Origin: Pedococcus bigeumensis
GTDB taxonomy: Bacteria > Actinomycetota > Actinomycetes > Actinomycetales > Dermatophilaceae
NCBI RefSeq assembly: GCF_006438965.1
Contig: NZ_RCZM01000003.1
Coordinates: 496,001 to 560,000, forward strand
DNA: 64,000 bases
Reading direction: 5' to 3'
Shown here: positions 45,198 to 54,256 of the stretch, piece by piece
Layout: every line of letters starts with the position of its first letter
Numbering within the stretch: position 1 is the stretch's first letter
Position numbers and translations under genes: made by a program
The notes under the pieces: generated by a model
Database searches by the model: none
The model's input: only the letters and a program-made list of their open reading frames with translations
Told to the model about the DNA's origin: nothing

Positions 45198-46112
45198 TCA
45201 GCCACCCACCAGGTAGGCGAAGACGCTCTCCAGCGACTCATCGGTGGGCGTGAGCTCGAGGATCCGGATCCCGTGCTGGCGCGCCACCTGGGGAAGCCGG
45301 ACGGTGAAGGCGCCGAAGTCGGACACCGAGACATCGACCCCGCCCGCTCGACGCAGGGCGACGGCCACCACGGACGGCTCGGCGATCAGCGCGCCCGCGA
45401 GCGCCCGGTCGTCGTCGCCGACCACGACGTACTGCACCGGTCGGTCGGTCATCAGCCGTCGGATCTGCCCGAAGTCGCCGGAGGCTGCGTGCCGGCCGGA
45501 GACCATGACCTCGATCTGCCTGGCCACCTGCTCGACCTCCTCCAGGATGTGCGAGCTGAACAGCACGGTGCGTCCCTCGGCGCCCATCCGGCGCAACAGG
45601 CTCATCAGGTGCAGCCGCTGGCGGGGGTCGACGCCGTTGAACGGCTCGTCGAGCAGGAGGACGGATGGGTCGTGGACGAGGGCCGAGGCGAGCTTGACCC
45701 GCTGCCGCATGCCCTTGGAGTAGGTGCCGATCCGGCGCCCGGCCGGTTCGGTCATCTCGACCACCTCGAGCGCCCGCTCCGCTGCCGCGCCGGGATCGGC
45801 GAGCCCGTGCAGCTCGGCGTTGGCGAGGACGAACTGGCGACCGGTGAGGTAGCCGAAGCTGAGCTCCCGTTCGGGTACGAGCCCGATGGTGCGGTAGGCG
45901 TCGGTGTGGCGCCAGATCGGTTCGCCGTCGAGGGTGACGGTGCCCGCCGACGGCGCCACGAATCCCGACATGAGCGCGATCAGCGTGGTCTTGCCCGCCC
46001 CGTTGGGTCCGAGGAGGCCGGTCACGCCCGGTCGCACGGTCATCGAGATGCCGTTGACGGCAACGACGTTGCCGTACCAGCGCGATGCCTGGTCGATGGT
46101 GATGACACTCAT
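45198..46112 (-). CDS. ABC exporter ATPase
   Basis: 304 aa. Walker A LLGPNGAGKTT, Q-loop IGLVPERELSFGYL, signature TYSKGMRQRVKLASALV, Walker B VLLLDEPFNGVD, switch His FSSHILEEVE. The C-terminal about 80 residues resemble the regulatory tail of CcmA/NatA-type exporters. The gene overlaps the downstream-encoded permease's upstream neighbour by 4 bp (ATGA at 46109), so the four genes form one transcript. Confidence 0.93.
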   Translation of the reverse strand: MSVITIDQASRWYGNVVAVNGISMTVRPGVTGLLGPNGAGKTTLIALMSGFVAPSAGTVTLDGEPIWRHTDAYRTIGLVPERELSFGYLTGRQFVLANAELHGLADPGAAAERALEVVEMTEPAGRRIGTYSKGMRQRVKLASALVHDPSVLLLDEPFNGVDPRQRLHLMSLLRRMGAEGRTVLFSSHILEEVEQVARQIEVMVSGRHAASGDFGQIRRLMTDRPVQYVVVGDDDRALAGALIAEPSVVAVALRRAGGVDVSVSDFGAFTVRLPQVARQHGIRILELTPTDESLESVFAYLVGG

Positions 46113-47005
46113 GCCGTGGCCACCCGCCGGTAGCGCCAGACCAGTCCGCCGAGGCACGCTACCGAGAGCGCGATGAACACGACCACGTAGGCAAGCTGCA
46201 TCGGCATGCCTGTCGGTGGAGTGGGGGTCTTGTTGTCGGTCCAGATGGACATCAGTCCGCGGTAGAGCGAGTAGGGCGAGAAAAGACCGGCGACCTCCCC
46301 CACCCGCGCATGCCCCTCCTGCTGGGAGATCCCCTGGATCGCTGTCACGATGCCGTTGCCGATGAGGAGCAGGGCGATGGTGGCGACCACGGCAAACCCG
46401 CGCCGAGTGGACCAGGAGGCGATCAGCCCGGCCAGCCCGGTGAGCGACAGGGCAAGCAGGAGCGCGAGTCCCACGGCGACCGCAGCGTCGCTGGTCTGGT
46501 CGGAGACATCCAGCTCGCCGAGCAGCGCCACGGCATACAGGACCAGGATCGGGAGCAGCAGGAAGACCAGGGTCGCCCCGAGCAGAGACGCCCAGCGGGC
46601 GATGGCATAGGTGCTCGACGGGAGTGGCCGCGCGAGGTACAGCGAGATCGTGCCGTGCCGGAGGTCGCGTGAGAAGAGCACCGGCGCCTGCGACGCCACG
46701 AAGATCCCGAGCAGCACCTGCGTCGTGGAGGCGTACTGCGCGTAACCGATGGGGAGCGCGTCGAGTCCGACGAACACCATCACCCCACCCACGATGACGG
46801 CGGGCATCAGGTTGAGCGCAAGCAGGATGAACGGCAGCACCTTGGACTTCCCCGAACGGCCGAGGCCGAACGCGTTCCGGAAGCCGGTGATGACCAGGGC
46901 GCGAGCGATGGCCGCAGGCCCCAACCGTGGGCCGGTGTAGGGCCGGTAGCCCAGGTCGTGGATGACGCTGCCGCCCTCGGGCGTCGCCGACGTCGGGTCA
47001 GTCAT
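46109..47005 (-). CDS. ABC-2-type exporter permease
   Basis: 298 aa. An N-terminal cytoplasmic part (VIHDLGYRPYTGPRLG is typical of this subgroup) is followed by six helices; SRDLRHGTISLYLARPLPSS is the coupling region. Its stop overlaps the ATPase start by 4 bp and its start overlaps the other ATPase gene by 8 bp. Substrate unknown. Confidence 0.87.
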   Translation of the reverse strand: MTDPTSATPEGGSVIHDLGYRPYTGPRLGPAAIARALVITGFRNAFGLGRSGKSKVLPFILLALNLMPAVIVGGVMVFVGLDALPIGYAQYASTTQVLLGIFVASQAPVLFSRDLRHGTISLYLARPLPSSTYAIARWASLLGATLVFLLLPILVLYAVALLGELDVSDQTSDAAVAVGLALLLALSLTGLAGLIASWSTRRGFAVVATIALLLIGNGIVTAIQGISQQEGHARVGEVAGLFSPYSLYRGLMSIWTDNKTPTPPTGMPMQLAYVVVFIALSVACLGGLVWRYRRVATA

Positions 47006-47969
47006 GCGTCACCTCCCGGGGGTCGGCGCTGGGCTGCGTCACAGCACCCGACCCGTCAGCGAAGACGTCCTCGATGTGGCGGTGGTCGACCTGGAGCCGG
47101 ACCAGGCCCAGGCCCAGGTCGCTCGCGGTGTCGCGGATCAGGTCGTGCACGTCCCGCTCCCCGGCGGCCGCATCGACGGTCAGCATGGCGCCGCGCGGAG
47201 CCGTCGTCACCCCAGCCAGGCTCAGCGCCGCGACCATCCGCGCCTGCGCGTCGTCGCCGAGCACCTCGACGAGCAGGACACCCGTGGCATCCAGGAACTC
47301 ATCAGTGCGCGAGGCCCGCAGCAACCGGCCGCCGTCGAGGACGACGACGTGGTCGCTGACCCGCTCGAGCTCGCCGAGGAGGTGCGAGGTCACGATCACC
47401 GCGATCCCGAAGTCACGCCCGATCCGCTGGACCAGGCCCAGCATCTCCTCGCGGGCGGCCGGGTCGAGGCCGTTGGTCGGCTCGTCGAGCAGCACCAGCC
47501 GAGGGTCGTGGGCCAGGGCCTGGGCGAGCTTGGCCTTCTGCTTCATGCCCGTGGAGTAGCCACCCATCGGCCGGTAGCGCTCCTCGGCGAGACCCACGTG
47601 GCGCAGCACCTCGGCGGCCCGCTCCCGGGCGGCGACCCGGGGAAGGCCGGACATCATCGCCATGTGGACGACGAAGTCGCTGGCGCTCACGTCCGGCGGC
47701 AGGCAGTCGTGTTCGGGCAGGTAGCCCACCGCTGCCCGGATCGCGGGGCCGTCCGACGCGATGTCGTGACCCAGCACCTGCGCGCGGCCTCCGGTCGCGG
47801 GGACCAGGCCCAGCAGGATCTTGAGCAGCGTCGACTTGCCGGCCCCGTTGGCGCCGACCAGCCCGGTGATCCCCGGACCGATCTCGAGGTCCAGGGAGTC
47901 CAGGGCGAGCACCGGACCGTAGTCCTTGGTCAGCCCCTGGGTTCGCACGACGGGTTCCACGCCAGCCAA
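46998..47969 (-). CDS. ABC exporter ATPase
   Basis: 323 aa. Walker A LVGANGAGKST, Q-loop GYLPEHDCLPPDVSA, signature YSTGMKQKAKLAQAL, Walker B LVLLDEPTNGLD, switch His VTSHLLGELE. Head of the four-gene cluster. The start is TTG 47969, 10 bp after GAGGAGG; GTG 47960 is the alternative. Two ATPase-permease pairs in one operon may form one mixed or two separate transporters. Confidence 0.93.
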   Translation of the reverse strand: MAGVEPVVRTQGLTKDYGPVLALDSLDLEIGPGITGLVGANGAGKSTLLKILLGLVPATGGRAQVLGHDIASDGPAIRAAVGYLPEHDCLPPDVSASDFVVHMAMMSGLPRVAARERAAEVLRHVGLAEERYRPMGGYSTGMKQKAKLAQALAHDPRLVLLDEPTNGLDPAAREEMLGLVQRIGRDFGIAVIVTSHLLGELERVSDHVVVLDGGRLLRASRTDEFLDATGVLLVEVLGDDAQARMVAALSLAGVTTAPRGAMLTVDAAAGERDVHDLIRDTASDLGLGLVRLQVDHRHIEDVFADGSGAVTQPSADPREVTHD

Positions 47970-48046
47970 TGTAGCCGCGCCTCCTCGGCGGGCCGGCTCT
48001 TTCCGGATCAGGTCAGGGACGGTTCAGGGTGAACCCTTGCAAGGCG

Positions 48047-48081
48047 CTATGCCGTGCCCCACCACGTGGGGCACGGCATAG
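48047..48081 (-). terminator. Perfect stem-loop CTATGCCGTGCCCC / GGGGCACGGCATAG
   Basis: 14-bp arms, 7-nt loop. Between the MFS gene (stop 48162, minus) and the ABC cluster. The arms begin with TATGCCG, a near copy of the iterated 8-mer. Confidence 0.85.
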
Positions 48082-48106
48082 GACCGGCAACGAGCACGCC
48101 ATCCGG

Positions 48107-48142
48107 GAGGTATGCCGCGTGGTTGCCCACGCGGCATACCTC
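48107..48142 (-). terminator. Perfect stem-loop built from a facing GTATGCCG pair
   Basis: Arms GAGGTATGCCGCGTGG (48107-48122) and its exact complement (48127-48142), loop TTGC. Lies 20 bp after the MFS stop, so it terminates the marR-MFS transcript. Both arms hold a full copy of the iterated motif in its extended form GGTATGCCGCGTG. Confidence 0.88.
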
Positions 48143-48161
48143 GCCTCGGTGTGCGTGCCGG

Positions 48162-49871
48162 TCAGGCGGGAGGCGCGGAGGCGGCGTTCGCAGCGTCCGC
48201 GTCGGCCTTGTCGGACGCGCCTCGCTCGGAGTAGGCCGACCCGCCGCGGAGCTCGACGTGCGGGAGCAGCAGCATCACGAGGAAGCCGATCACCATCACG
48301 CAGGCGCCCACGAGGAAGACCAGGTCCATCGAGTTGGAGAACCCGGTGAGGATCGGCTTGGCGAGCCGTGCGTCCAGCTTCTCGATGATCGAGCTGTCCT
48401 TGAGGACATTGGAGATCGGTCCGGGGTCGCCGCCCTGGGCTGCGGACTGCAGGCCCTTGGCGAACGCGGCGTTGGCCGGGTCGGCTAGCACGGCCGGGTC
48501 GTGCAGGGCGCTCTGGAACTCCTTCGTCGGGGCAGCCTTGACCATCGCCGCGTTGATCTTGTCGGGCACCGTGGAGAACAGGATCGACAGGAAGACGGCC
48601 GTGCCGAGGGTGCCGCCGATCTGGCGGGTGAAGGTCGCCGACGAGGTGGCGACACCGATCAGCCTGGGGGACACGGCGTTCTGGACGGCCAGGGTGAGCG
48701 GCTGGAAGTTGAAGCCCAACCCCAACCCGAACGCCACCATCACGATGCTGGTCTGCCACAGCGGGGTGTCCGCCTTGATGTAGTGGAAGACGAACAGGGC
48801 GACGGCCAGCAGGGCCGACCCGATGATCGGGAACCGGCGGTACCGGCCGGTGCGGCTGATGATCTGGCCCGACAGGATCGAGCCGAACATGATGCCGAGC
48901 GTCAACGGGAGCAGCAGCAGGCCGGCCTTGGTCGGCGAGGCGCCCTTGACGATCTGGAGGTAGAGCGGCAGCGACGCGAGGCCACCGAACATCGCCATGC
49001 CGATGAGGACGGAAGCGCCGGAGGCGACCGCGACGGTGCGGTTCTGGAACAGGGTGAGGGGCAGCAGCGCCTCGTCCTTCATGGCCCGCTCGACGAGCAG
49101 GAAGGCGATGACGCCGATCCCACCGACGACGAAGCAGGCGATCGAGCGACCCGAGCCCCAGCCCCAGTCGCGGCCCTGCTCGGCGACGAGCAGCAGCGGG
49201 ACGAGTCCGAGGGTCAGGGTGGCCGCACCCCACCAGTCGATCCGGTGGTCGAGGCGGGTGTGCTGCAGGTGCAGCGTGCGCGAGACGACGAACAGGGCGG
49301 CGATGCCGATCGGCACGTTGACGAGGAACACCCAGCGCCAGCCGTCGACCCCGAGGATGCTGGACTGACCGGCGAAGAACCCGCCGATGACCGGGCCGAG
49401 GACGCTCGAGGTGCCGAACACCGCGAGGAAGTAGCCCTGGTACTTGGCGCGCTCGCGCGGCGGCACGATGTCGCCGATGATGGCCAGCGCCAGCGAGAAC
49501 AGGCCGCCGGCGCCGAGGCCCTGGACGGCGCGGTAGAACGCCAGCTGGAGCATCGACTGGGACAGCGTGCAGAGCACCGAACCGATGATGAAGATCGTGA
49601 TGGCGGCCGAGAAGAACTTCTTGCGGCCGTAGATGTCGCTCAGCTTGCCGTAGAGCGGCGTCACGATCGTCGAGGTGATGAGGTAGGCCGTCGTCGCCCA
49701 CGCCTGCTGGTCGAGACCCTTGAGGTCGTCGGCGATGGTGCGGATGGCCGTGGCCACGATGGTCTGGTCGAGTGCGGCGAGGAACATCCCCATCATCAGG
49801 CCGACCAGGATCGTGACGATCTGGCGGTGGGTGAGGGGTCCGTCGGGCCGCGCGGGCGCGGTGGCAGCCAT
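48162..49871 (-). CDS. DHA2-family (EmrB/QacA-type) 14-helix drug exporter
   Basis: 569 aa proton-driven MFS exporter. Motif D1/A: LAALDQTIVATAIRTIADDL and GKLSDIYGRKKFF; motif C: GPVIGGFFAGQSS. The predicted 14 helices and the extra extracellular loop before the last helix (about 445-510) fit DHA2. It begins one base after the marR stop, so both genes share a transcript and likely respond to the same exported compound. Start ATG 49871. Confidence 0.94.
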   Translation of the reverse strand: MAATAPARPDGPLTHRQIVTILVGLMMGMFLAALDQTIVATAIRTIADDLKGLDQQAWATTAYLITSTIVTPLYGKLSDIYGRKKFFSAAITIFIIGSVLCTLSQSMLQLAFYRAVQGLGAGGLFSLALAIIGDIVPPRERAKYQGYFLAVFGTSSVLGPVIGGFFAGQSSILGVDGWRWVFLVNVPIGIAALFVVSRTLHLQHTRLDHRIDWWGAATLTLGLVPLLLVAEQGRDWGWGSGRSIACFVVGGIGVIAFLLVERAMKDEALLPLTLFQNRTVAVASGASVLIGMAMFGGLASLPLYLQIVKGASPTKAGLLLLPLTLGIMFGSILSGQIISRTGRYRRFPIIGSALLAVALFVFHYIKADTPLWQTSIVMVAFGLGLGFNFQPLTLAVQNAVSPRLIGVATSSATFTRQIGGTLGTAVFLSILFSTVPDKINAAMVKAAPTKEFQSALHDPAVLADPANAAFAKGLQSAAQGGDPGPISNVLKDSSIIEKLDARLAKPILTGFSNSMDLVFLVGACVMVIGFLVMLLLPHVELRGGSAYSERGASDKADADAANAASAPPA

Positions 49872-49872
49872 G

Positions 49873-50406
49873 TCAGTTCTCCGGGTTGAGAGTGGGGGAA
49901 GGGGCGGTGCTGCGTGAGGTAGCGGTCGGGGTGGTGGTACGGCGGGCAAGCATCAGCTCGCGGGAACGTTCGAGGTCTGCGCCGAACCGCTCGAGGTGAC
50001 CGGCGAAGTCGCTGGCCTCCTCGGCGGTCCACTCGCCCATCAGCTCGCGGAACCACTCGGTCCGCTGCTGCTGGATGCCTGCGAGGAGGGTCTGGCCCTC
50101 CTCGCTGAGGCGCACGACCTGGGCCCGTCCGTCGTCAGGGTCGCTGACCTTGTCGACGAGACCATGGCCCTCGAGGGTGCTCACCTGTCGGCTCACCGTC
50201 GAGACGTCCGAGTGCACGTACTCGGCGAGCACCGAGACACGACGCGGCTCGGCGGCGAGGTTGAACAGGATCGGGTAGGCGGTGGCGTCCACGGCGGGGT
50301 GGATGCGTGGCGCGTGCTGGCGCAGGGCCTGCAGGAGCTTCATCAACCGGATCAGGCCGACGCTGACGCGCTCAGCCGTCTGCCGGTCGAGGTGGTGCTT
50401 GGACAT
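49873..50406 (-). CDS. MarR-family repressor of the adjacent exporter
   Basis: 177 aa. Recognition helix region HSDVSTVSRQVSTLEGHGLV, wing DKVSDPDDGRAQVVRLSEEG. A long inverted repeat sits between its start and the next gene. The gene order marR-MFS in one operon is the classic autoregulated drug-efflux layout. Confidence 0.93.
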   Translation of the reverse strand: MSKHHLDRQTAERVSVGLIRLMKLLQALRQHAPRIHPAVDATAYPILFNLAAEPRRVSVLAEYVHSDVSTVSRQVSTLEGHGLVDKVSDPDDGRAQVVRLSEEGQTLLAGIQQQRTEWFRELMGEWTAEEASDFAGHLERFGADLERSRELMLARRTTTPTATSRSTAPSPTLNPEN

Positions 50407-50429
50407 GGACGACCTAAGAAATCAGAAGG

Positions 50430-50477
50430 TTGCTTGCGACATACAAGTATCACGAAGTGGTTGTGTGCCGCAAGCAA
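50430..50477. promoter_or_regulatory. 17-bp inverted repeat upstream of marR (candidate operator)
   Basis: TTGCTTGCGACATACAA (50430-50446) and TTGTGTGCCGCAAGCAA (50461-50477) are complementary at 15 of 17 positions, separated by 14 bp. Each arm is itself half-palindromic (TTG...CAA). The stretch is AT-richer than its surroundings and lies just upstream of the marR start, so two operator sites are likelier than a terminator for the gene ending at 50485. Confidence 0.6.
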
Positions 50478-50484
50478 AGATCAC

Positions 50485-51339
50485 TCAGGGCACGAAGACG
50501 AGGTTCTCCAGCACCCGGCGCGCGACGTCCTCGTCGCCGTGCACGGTGTAGTGGATGTCCTCGAGCCCACCGCGGCCCGCGGCGCGGCGGGTGAGCGCGT
50601 CCGTCGAGAGGGTGATCGTGGTGAAGACGTCCTCGGGGTCACCGTCGTGGGCGATGCCGGAGAAGAGGGGTATGCCGCGCGGCTTGCCGTCGTCGCTGTC
50701 CTCCACCCACACCCCGGCCCGACCGGCCACCGGCCCGGTGCTGTCGATGATCACGACGTTGCCGGGCTCGATCCCCGCGTTGCGCGCCACCAACCTGGGC
50801 AGCGAGGCGAACAGCAGGTCCATGAAGACGGACGCGCCACCGGAGTCGAGGTTGCCCGGCCGTCCCAAGGCCTGGCGGATGTCCTGCTCGTGCGTCCAGA
50901 TGTCGAGGATCCGGGTGCGGAGGTTCTCACCTGCGGGAGCCGGGCCCCACGCCCCCTGCACGACGCTGTCGATCGTCAGGTCCGGCGCACTGAACTGCTC
51001 CACCCGTTTCGCCGCAATGGTTTCCAGCTCGTCGACGACCTTGGCTCCCACCATCGTGCGGCGCAGCTCCACCGACCGCTCGACGAACTTGCCGGCCTCG
51101 TGTTGCACGTGGTCGTAGTCGGGCACGTCCACTCGGGGCACCTCACCGGTGTGCAGCCACGACTCGAGGCCCACGACGTGCGAGATCTGGTCCTTGACCG
51201 TCCACCCCGGGCAGGCCGTCGGGAGGTCGAAGTCGGCATCCGAACAGGTGCGCCCCAGGTCGACGACGGCCTGCGTCGTCTGCTGGTAGGCCGTGACCAG
51301 TCCGGCCAGGTCTTCGGGTGCTGCCGGGTGCAAAGACAT
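50485..51339 (-). CDS. Maleylpyruvate isomerase-like (MDMPI, TIGR03083-type) protein
   Basis: 284 aa. The DinB-like N-terminal domain shows CPGWTVKDQISHVVGLESWL with the metal His, and a second His in ILDIWTHEQDIRQALG. A C-terminal SCP-2-like domain (ITLSTDALTRRAAGRG) follows. Family members are mycothiol-dependent isomerases or thiol transferases in actinobacteria; the reaction here is unknown. Confidence 0.85.
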   Translation of the reverse strand: MSLHPAAPEDLAGLVTAYQQTTQAVVDLGRTCSDADFDLPTACPGWTVKDQISHVVGLESWLHTGEVPRVDVPDYDHVQHEAGKFVERSVELRRTMVGAKVVDELETIAAKRVEQFSAPDLTIDSVVQGAWGPAPAGENLRTRILDIWTHEQDIRQALGRPGNLDSGGASVFMDLLFASLPRLVARNAGIEPGNVVIIDSTGPVAGRAGVWVEDSDDGKPRGIPLFSGIAHDGDPEDVFTTITLSTDALTRRAAGRGGLEDIHYTVHGDEDVARRVLENLVFVP

Positions 51340-51365
51340 GACCCCACCTTACTTAGGCTGTCGGC

Positions 51366-53432
51366 ATGAGCTCCCCTGTCGCCCAGACCGTGGCGACTCC
51401 ACCAGCACCGCTCGCGCGCCTGCCGCTCCCGGCGCTGGTGCTCGCGGCTCTGCTGGCACTCCCGCTGGCCGCGGTCATCGGCGAGGCGGCCACGGCTCCG
51501 GTGGTGGGAGACGCCGGCGGCTTCGTCCGGTGGGGCGTGCTCTACGCGAGGGTCATCCACGACCTCGCGGCCGCGGTGACGGTTGGACTGCTCATCCACG
51601 CGGCATACCTCGTGCCGGAGACGACCCGCACGAACCGGCGGATCACCGCCACCCGGCTGGCCGGGATCGCCGCCGGGCTGTGGGCGGTGGCGGGCGTCGC
51701 GGGTGCGGTGCTGGGGATGGCCGACCTGATCGGGATCCCCCTCTCGGACCCGTCCTTCGGGCAGCAGTTCACGACGTTCGCCTGGCGGATCGAACCGACC
51801 CGGGTCGCGCTCATCACGGCGGGCGTCGCCGCGCTCATCTCGGTCGTCGCCCTCGTGGTGACCAGCCGGGTCGCGATGGCCTGGCTCTCGGTGCTGGCCG
51901 TGCTCGGCCTCCTGCCGCTCGCGCTCGCCGGGCACTCGGCCGGGGCGACCGACCACAGCACCGCCGTCAACGCCCTGGCAGTCCACCTCGTCGGCGTCAC
52001 CGTCTGGGTCGGCGGCCTGCTGGCGCTCGCGATGCTGCGGCCGATGCTGGGGGGCGACCTCGCCGCCACGGCGGCGCGCTACTCGGTGCTGGCCGGCTGG
52101 TGCTTCGCGGCGGTGGCCCTGTCCGGCCTGCAGAGCGCGCTGATCCGGGTGGGGTCGTGGAGCGACCTCGGCACCCGCTACGGCGTGCTCCTCATCGTCA
52201 AGTCCGTGGCCCTGCTCCTGCTCGGGTATGCCGGGTGGCGGCACCGCCGTTCGCTGCTCGCCGGTCTCGGGCAGGGCTGGACGTCCGCGTTCGTCCGCCT
52301 CGTCGGTGCCGAGCTCGTGGTCATGGGGGTGGCGATCGGCACGGCCGTGGCGCTGGCGCGGAGCGCGCCCCCGGTGCCCGACGTGCCCGTGCAGGACGCC
52401 ACACCGGTCTTTGCGCTGACGGGGTACCCCGACCCCGGACCTCTCACCGGCGACTCGTGGTTCACGACCTGGACCACGGACTGGCTGTGGCTCAGCCTCG
52501 CGATGGTGGCCGTGGGGCTGTACGTCGCGGGCGTGCTGCGGCTGCGCCGCCGTGGCGACGCGTGGCCCGTGCACCGGACGATCGTCTGGGTGCTCGGCTG
52601 GGCCGTCTTCGCGTATGCGACCTCGGGCGCACCCGGCGTCTACGGCCGGGTGCTGTTCAGCATGCACATGGTGATGCACATGGTCGTCGCCATGCTCGTC
52701 CCGCTGCTGCTGGTTCCGGCCGCCCCGATCCTGCTCGCGCTGCGGGCCCTGCCGTCCCGGCCGGACAAGACGTGGGGGCCGCGCGAGGTCATCCTCCAGG
52801 TGGTCCAGTCGCGGCTGTTCAAGGTCTTTGCCAACCCGGTCGTGGCGGCCGCCCTGTTCTTCTTCAGCCTCGCGATCTTCTACTACTCATCGCTGTTCGA
52901 GCTGGCCCTGCGCACCCACACCGGACACGTCCTGATGGTGGTGCACTTCCTGCTCACCGGGTACCTCTTCACCTGGGTGCTGATCGGTATCGACCCCGGC
53001 CCGAAGAAGTGGCCGCCGATCATGCTCCTCGTCGTGCTGTTCGCCACGATGTCCTTCCACGCGTTCTTCGGCGTGGTCATGACCGGCAGCACGACCGTGC
53101 TCGCGCCTGACTTCTTCGAGGCGCTCAAGCTGCCGTGGATGACCGACGTGCTCGGCAACCAGCGCGAAGCGGGTGCCATCGCCTGGGGCATCGGTGAGGC
53201 GCCGACCCTGATCCTCACGCTGCTGGTCGCGGTGGCCTGGGTCCGCACCGACCGCGCCGAGTCCACCCGCAAGGACCGCCAGGCCGACCGGGACGGGGAT
53301 GCGGAGCTGGCCGCCTACAACGCACACTTGCAAGAGCTGAAGCGACGCAACGAACGAGGCAACGGACCGCGCAACCAACCACGTCGAAGTCAGCCCGACG
53401 AAAACCTGCGCGACGAAGCTGGGGAGGACTGA
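51366..53432 (+). CDS. CopD-CtaG fusion membrane protein
   Basis: 688 aa with about 14 predicted helices. The first half is CopD-like (VIHDLAAAVTVGLLIHAAYL, LAGHSAGATDHSTAVNALAV, HLVGVTVWVGGLLALAML), with His residues suited to copper. The second half is a cytochrome c oxidase assembly CtaG/caa3 domain (SMHMVMHMVVAMLVPLLLV, GPKKWPPIMLLVVLFATMSF). The fused form, common in actinobacteria, is thought to supply copper to the oxidase CuB or CuA site. The soluble tail (about 640-688) is rich in charged residues. Confidence 0.9.
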   Translation: MSSPVAQTVATPPAPLARLPLPALVLAALLALPLAAVIGEAATAPVVGDAGGFVRWGVLYARVIHDLAAAVTVGLLIHAAYLVPETTRTNRRITATRLAGIAAGLWAVAGVAGAVLGMADLIGIPLSDPSFGQQFTTFAWRIEPTRVALITAGVAALISVVALVVTSRVAMAWLSVLAVLGLLPLALAGHSAGATDHSTAVNALAVHLVGVTVWVGGLLALAMLRPMLGGDLAATAARYSVLAGWCFAAVALSGLQSALIRVGSWSDLGTRYGVLLIVKSVALLLLGYAGWRHRRSLLAGLGQGWTSAFVRLVGAELVVMGVAIGTAVALARSAPPVPDVPVQDATPVFALTGYPDPGPLTGDSWFTTWTTDWLWLSLAMVAVGLYVAGVLRLRRRGDAWPVHRTIVWVLGWAVFAYATSGAPGVYGRVLFSMHMVMHMVVAMLVPLLLVPAAPILLALRALPSRPDKTWGPREVILQVVQSRLFKVFANPVVAAALFFFSLAIFYYSSLFELALRTHTGHVLMVVHFLLTGYLFTWVLIGIDPGPKKWPPIMLLVVLFATMSFHAFFGVVMTGSTTVLAPDFFEALKLPWMTDVLGNQREAGAIAWGIGEAPTLILTLLVAVAWVRTDRAESTRKDRQADRDGDAELAAYNAHLQELKRRNERGNGPRNQPRRSQPDENLRDEAGED

Positions 53433-53434
53433 CC

Positions 53435-54256
53435 ATGCGGGTGGCGGTGCTGCAGATCGGGTACGGCGACGACGAGCTGATGGCCGACCGCCTCACGCGG
53501 GTGGCGGACCTCGTGCGCGCGCAGGCCGGGCACGACCTGGTCGTGCTGCCCGAGCTCTGGGCCCCGGGTGGGTTCTCCTACCGCGACTGGGCGGACCGCG
53601 CCCAGCCGGTCGACGGCCCGATCGGCACCGCGATGTCTGCCGCGGCCCGTGACGCGGGAGTCCTCCTCCACGCCGGGTCCATCGTGGAACGCCCCGCGTC
53701 GGGCGAGGTCGGCTCGGACGGCCACGGACTCTGGAACACCTCGCTCGTCTACGCCGCGGATGGAGGTCTCGTCGCGGCATACCGCAAGATCCACCGGTTC
53801 GGCTTCGGCGCCGGTGAGCCGAAGCTCATGGACGCCGGCGAAGACGTCGTCCTCGTGGATCTCCCGGGCGACCCACTGCCAGATGGATCGGCAGCGTTCC
53901 GCGCGGCCCTGTCGACCTGTTACGACCTGCGCTTCCCCGAGCTCTACCGGCGCCAGCTCGACGCCGGCGCGACGGCGTTCATCGTGCCGGCCGCGTGGCC
54001 TGCGGCTCGGGTCCGGCACTGGACGCTGCTCGCCCACGCCCGGGCCATCGAGAACCAGTGCGTCGTCATCGCCTGCAACACGGCGGGTACCCACGCCGGC
54101 ACCGAGATGGGTGGGCACTCGCAGGTGATCTCGGCGACCGGTGAGGCGCTCGCGATGGCCGGGACTAGCGAGGAGGTGCTCAGTGTTGAGGTCGACATGG
54201 CTGCCGTGACGACCTGGCGTGAGAAGTTTCCCGTGCTCCAGGACCGGCGGCTGTGA
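53435..54256 (+). CDS. Carbon-nitrogen hydrolase (nitrilase superfamily)
   Basis: 273 aa. Catalytic triad Glu40 (VVLPELWAPGGF), Lys118 (YRKIHRFGF), Cys162 (STCYDLRFPE). The lack of an NAD or acyltransferase domain and the length fit the Nit/omega-amidase branch; the amide substrate is unknown. Starts 2 bp after copD-ctaG and overlaps the next gene by 4 bp, so the three genes are one transcript. GTATGCCG copy at 53775 encodes Ala-Tyr. Confidence 0.9.
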   Translation: MRVAVLQIGYGDDELMADRLTRVADLVRAQAGHDLVVLPELWAPGGFSYRDWADRAQPVDGPIGTAMSAAARDAGVLLHAGSIVERPASGEVGSDGHGLWNTSLVYAADGGLVAAYRKIHRFGFGAGEPKLMDAGEDVVLVDLPGDPLPDGSAAFRAALSTCYDLRFPELYRRQLDAGATAFIVPAAWPAARVRHWTLLAHARAIENQCVVIACNTAGTHAGTEMGGHSQVISATGEALAMAGTSEEVLSVEVDMAAVTTWREKFPVLQDRRL

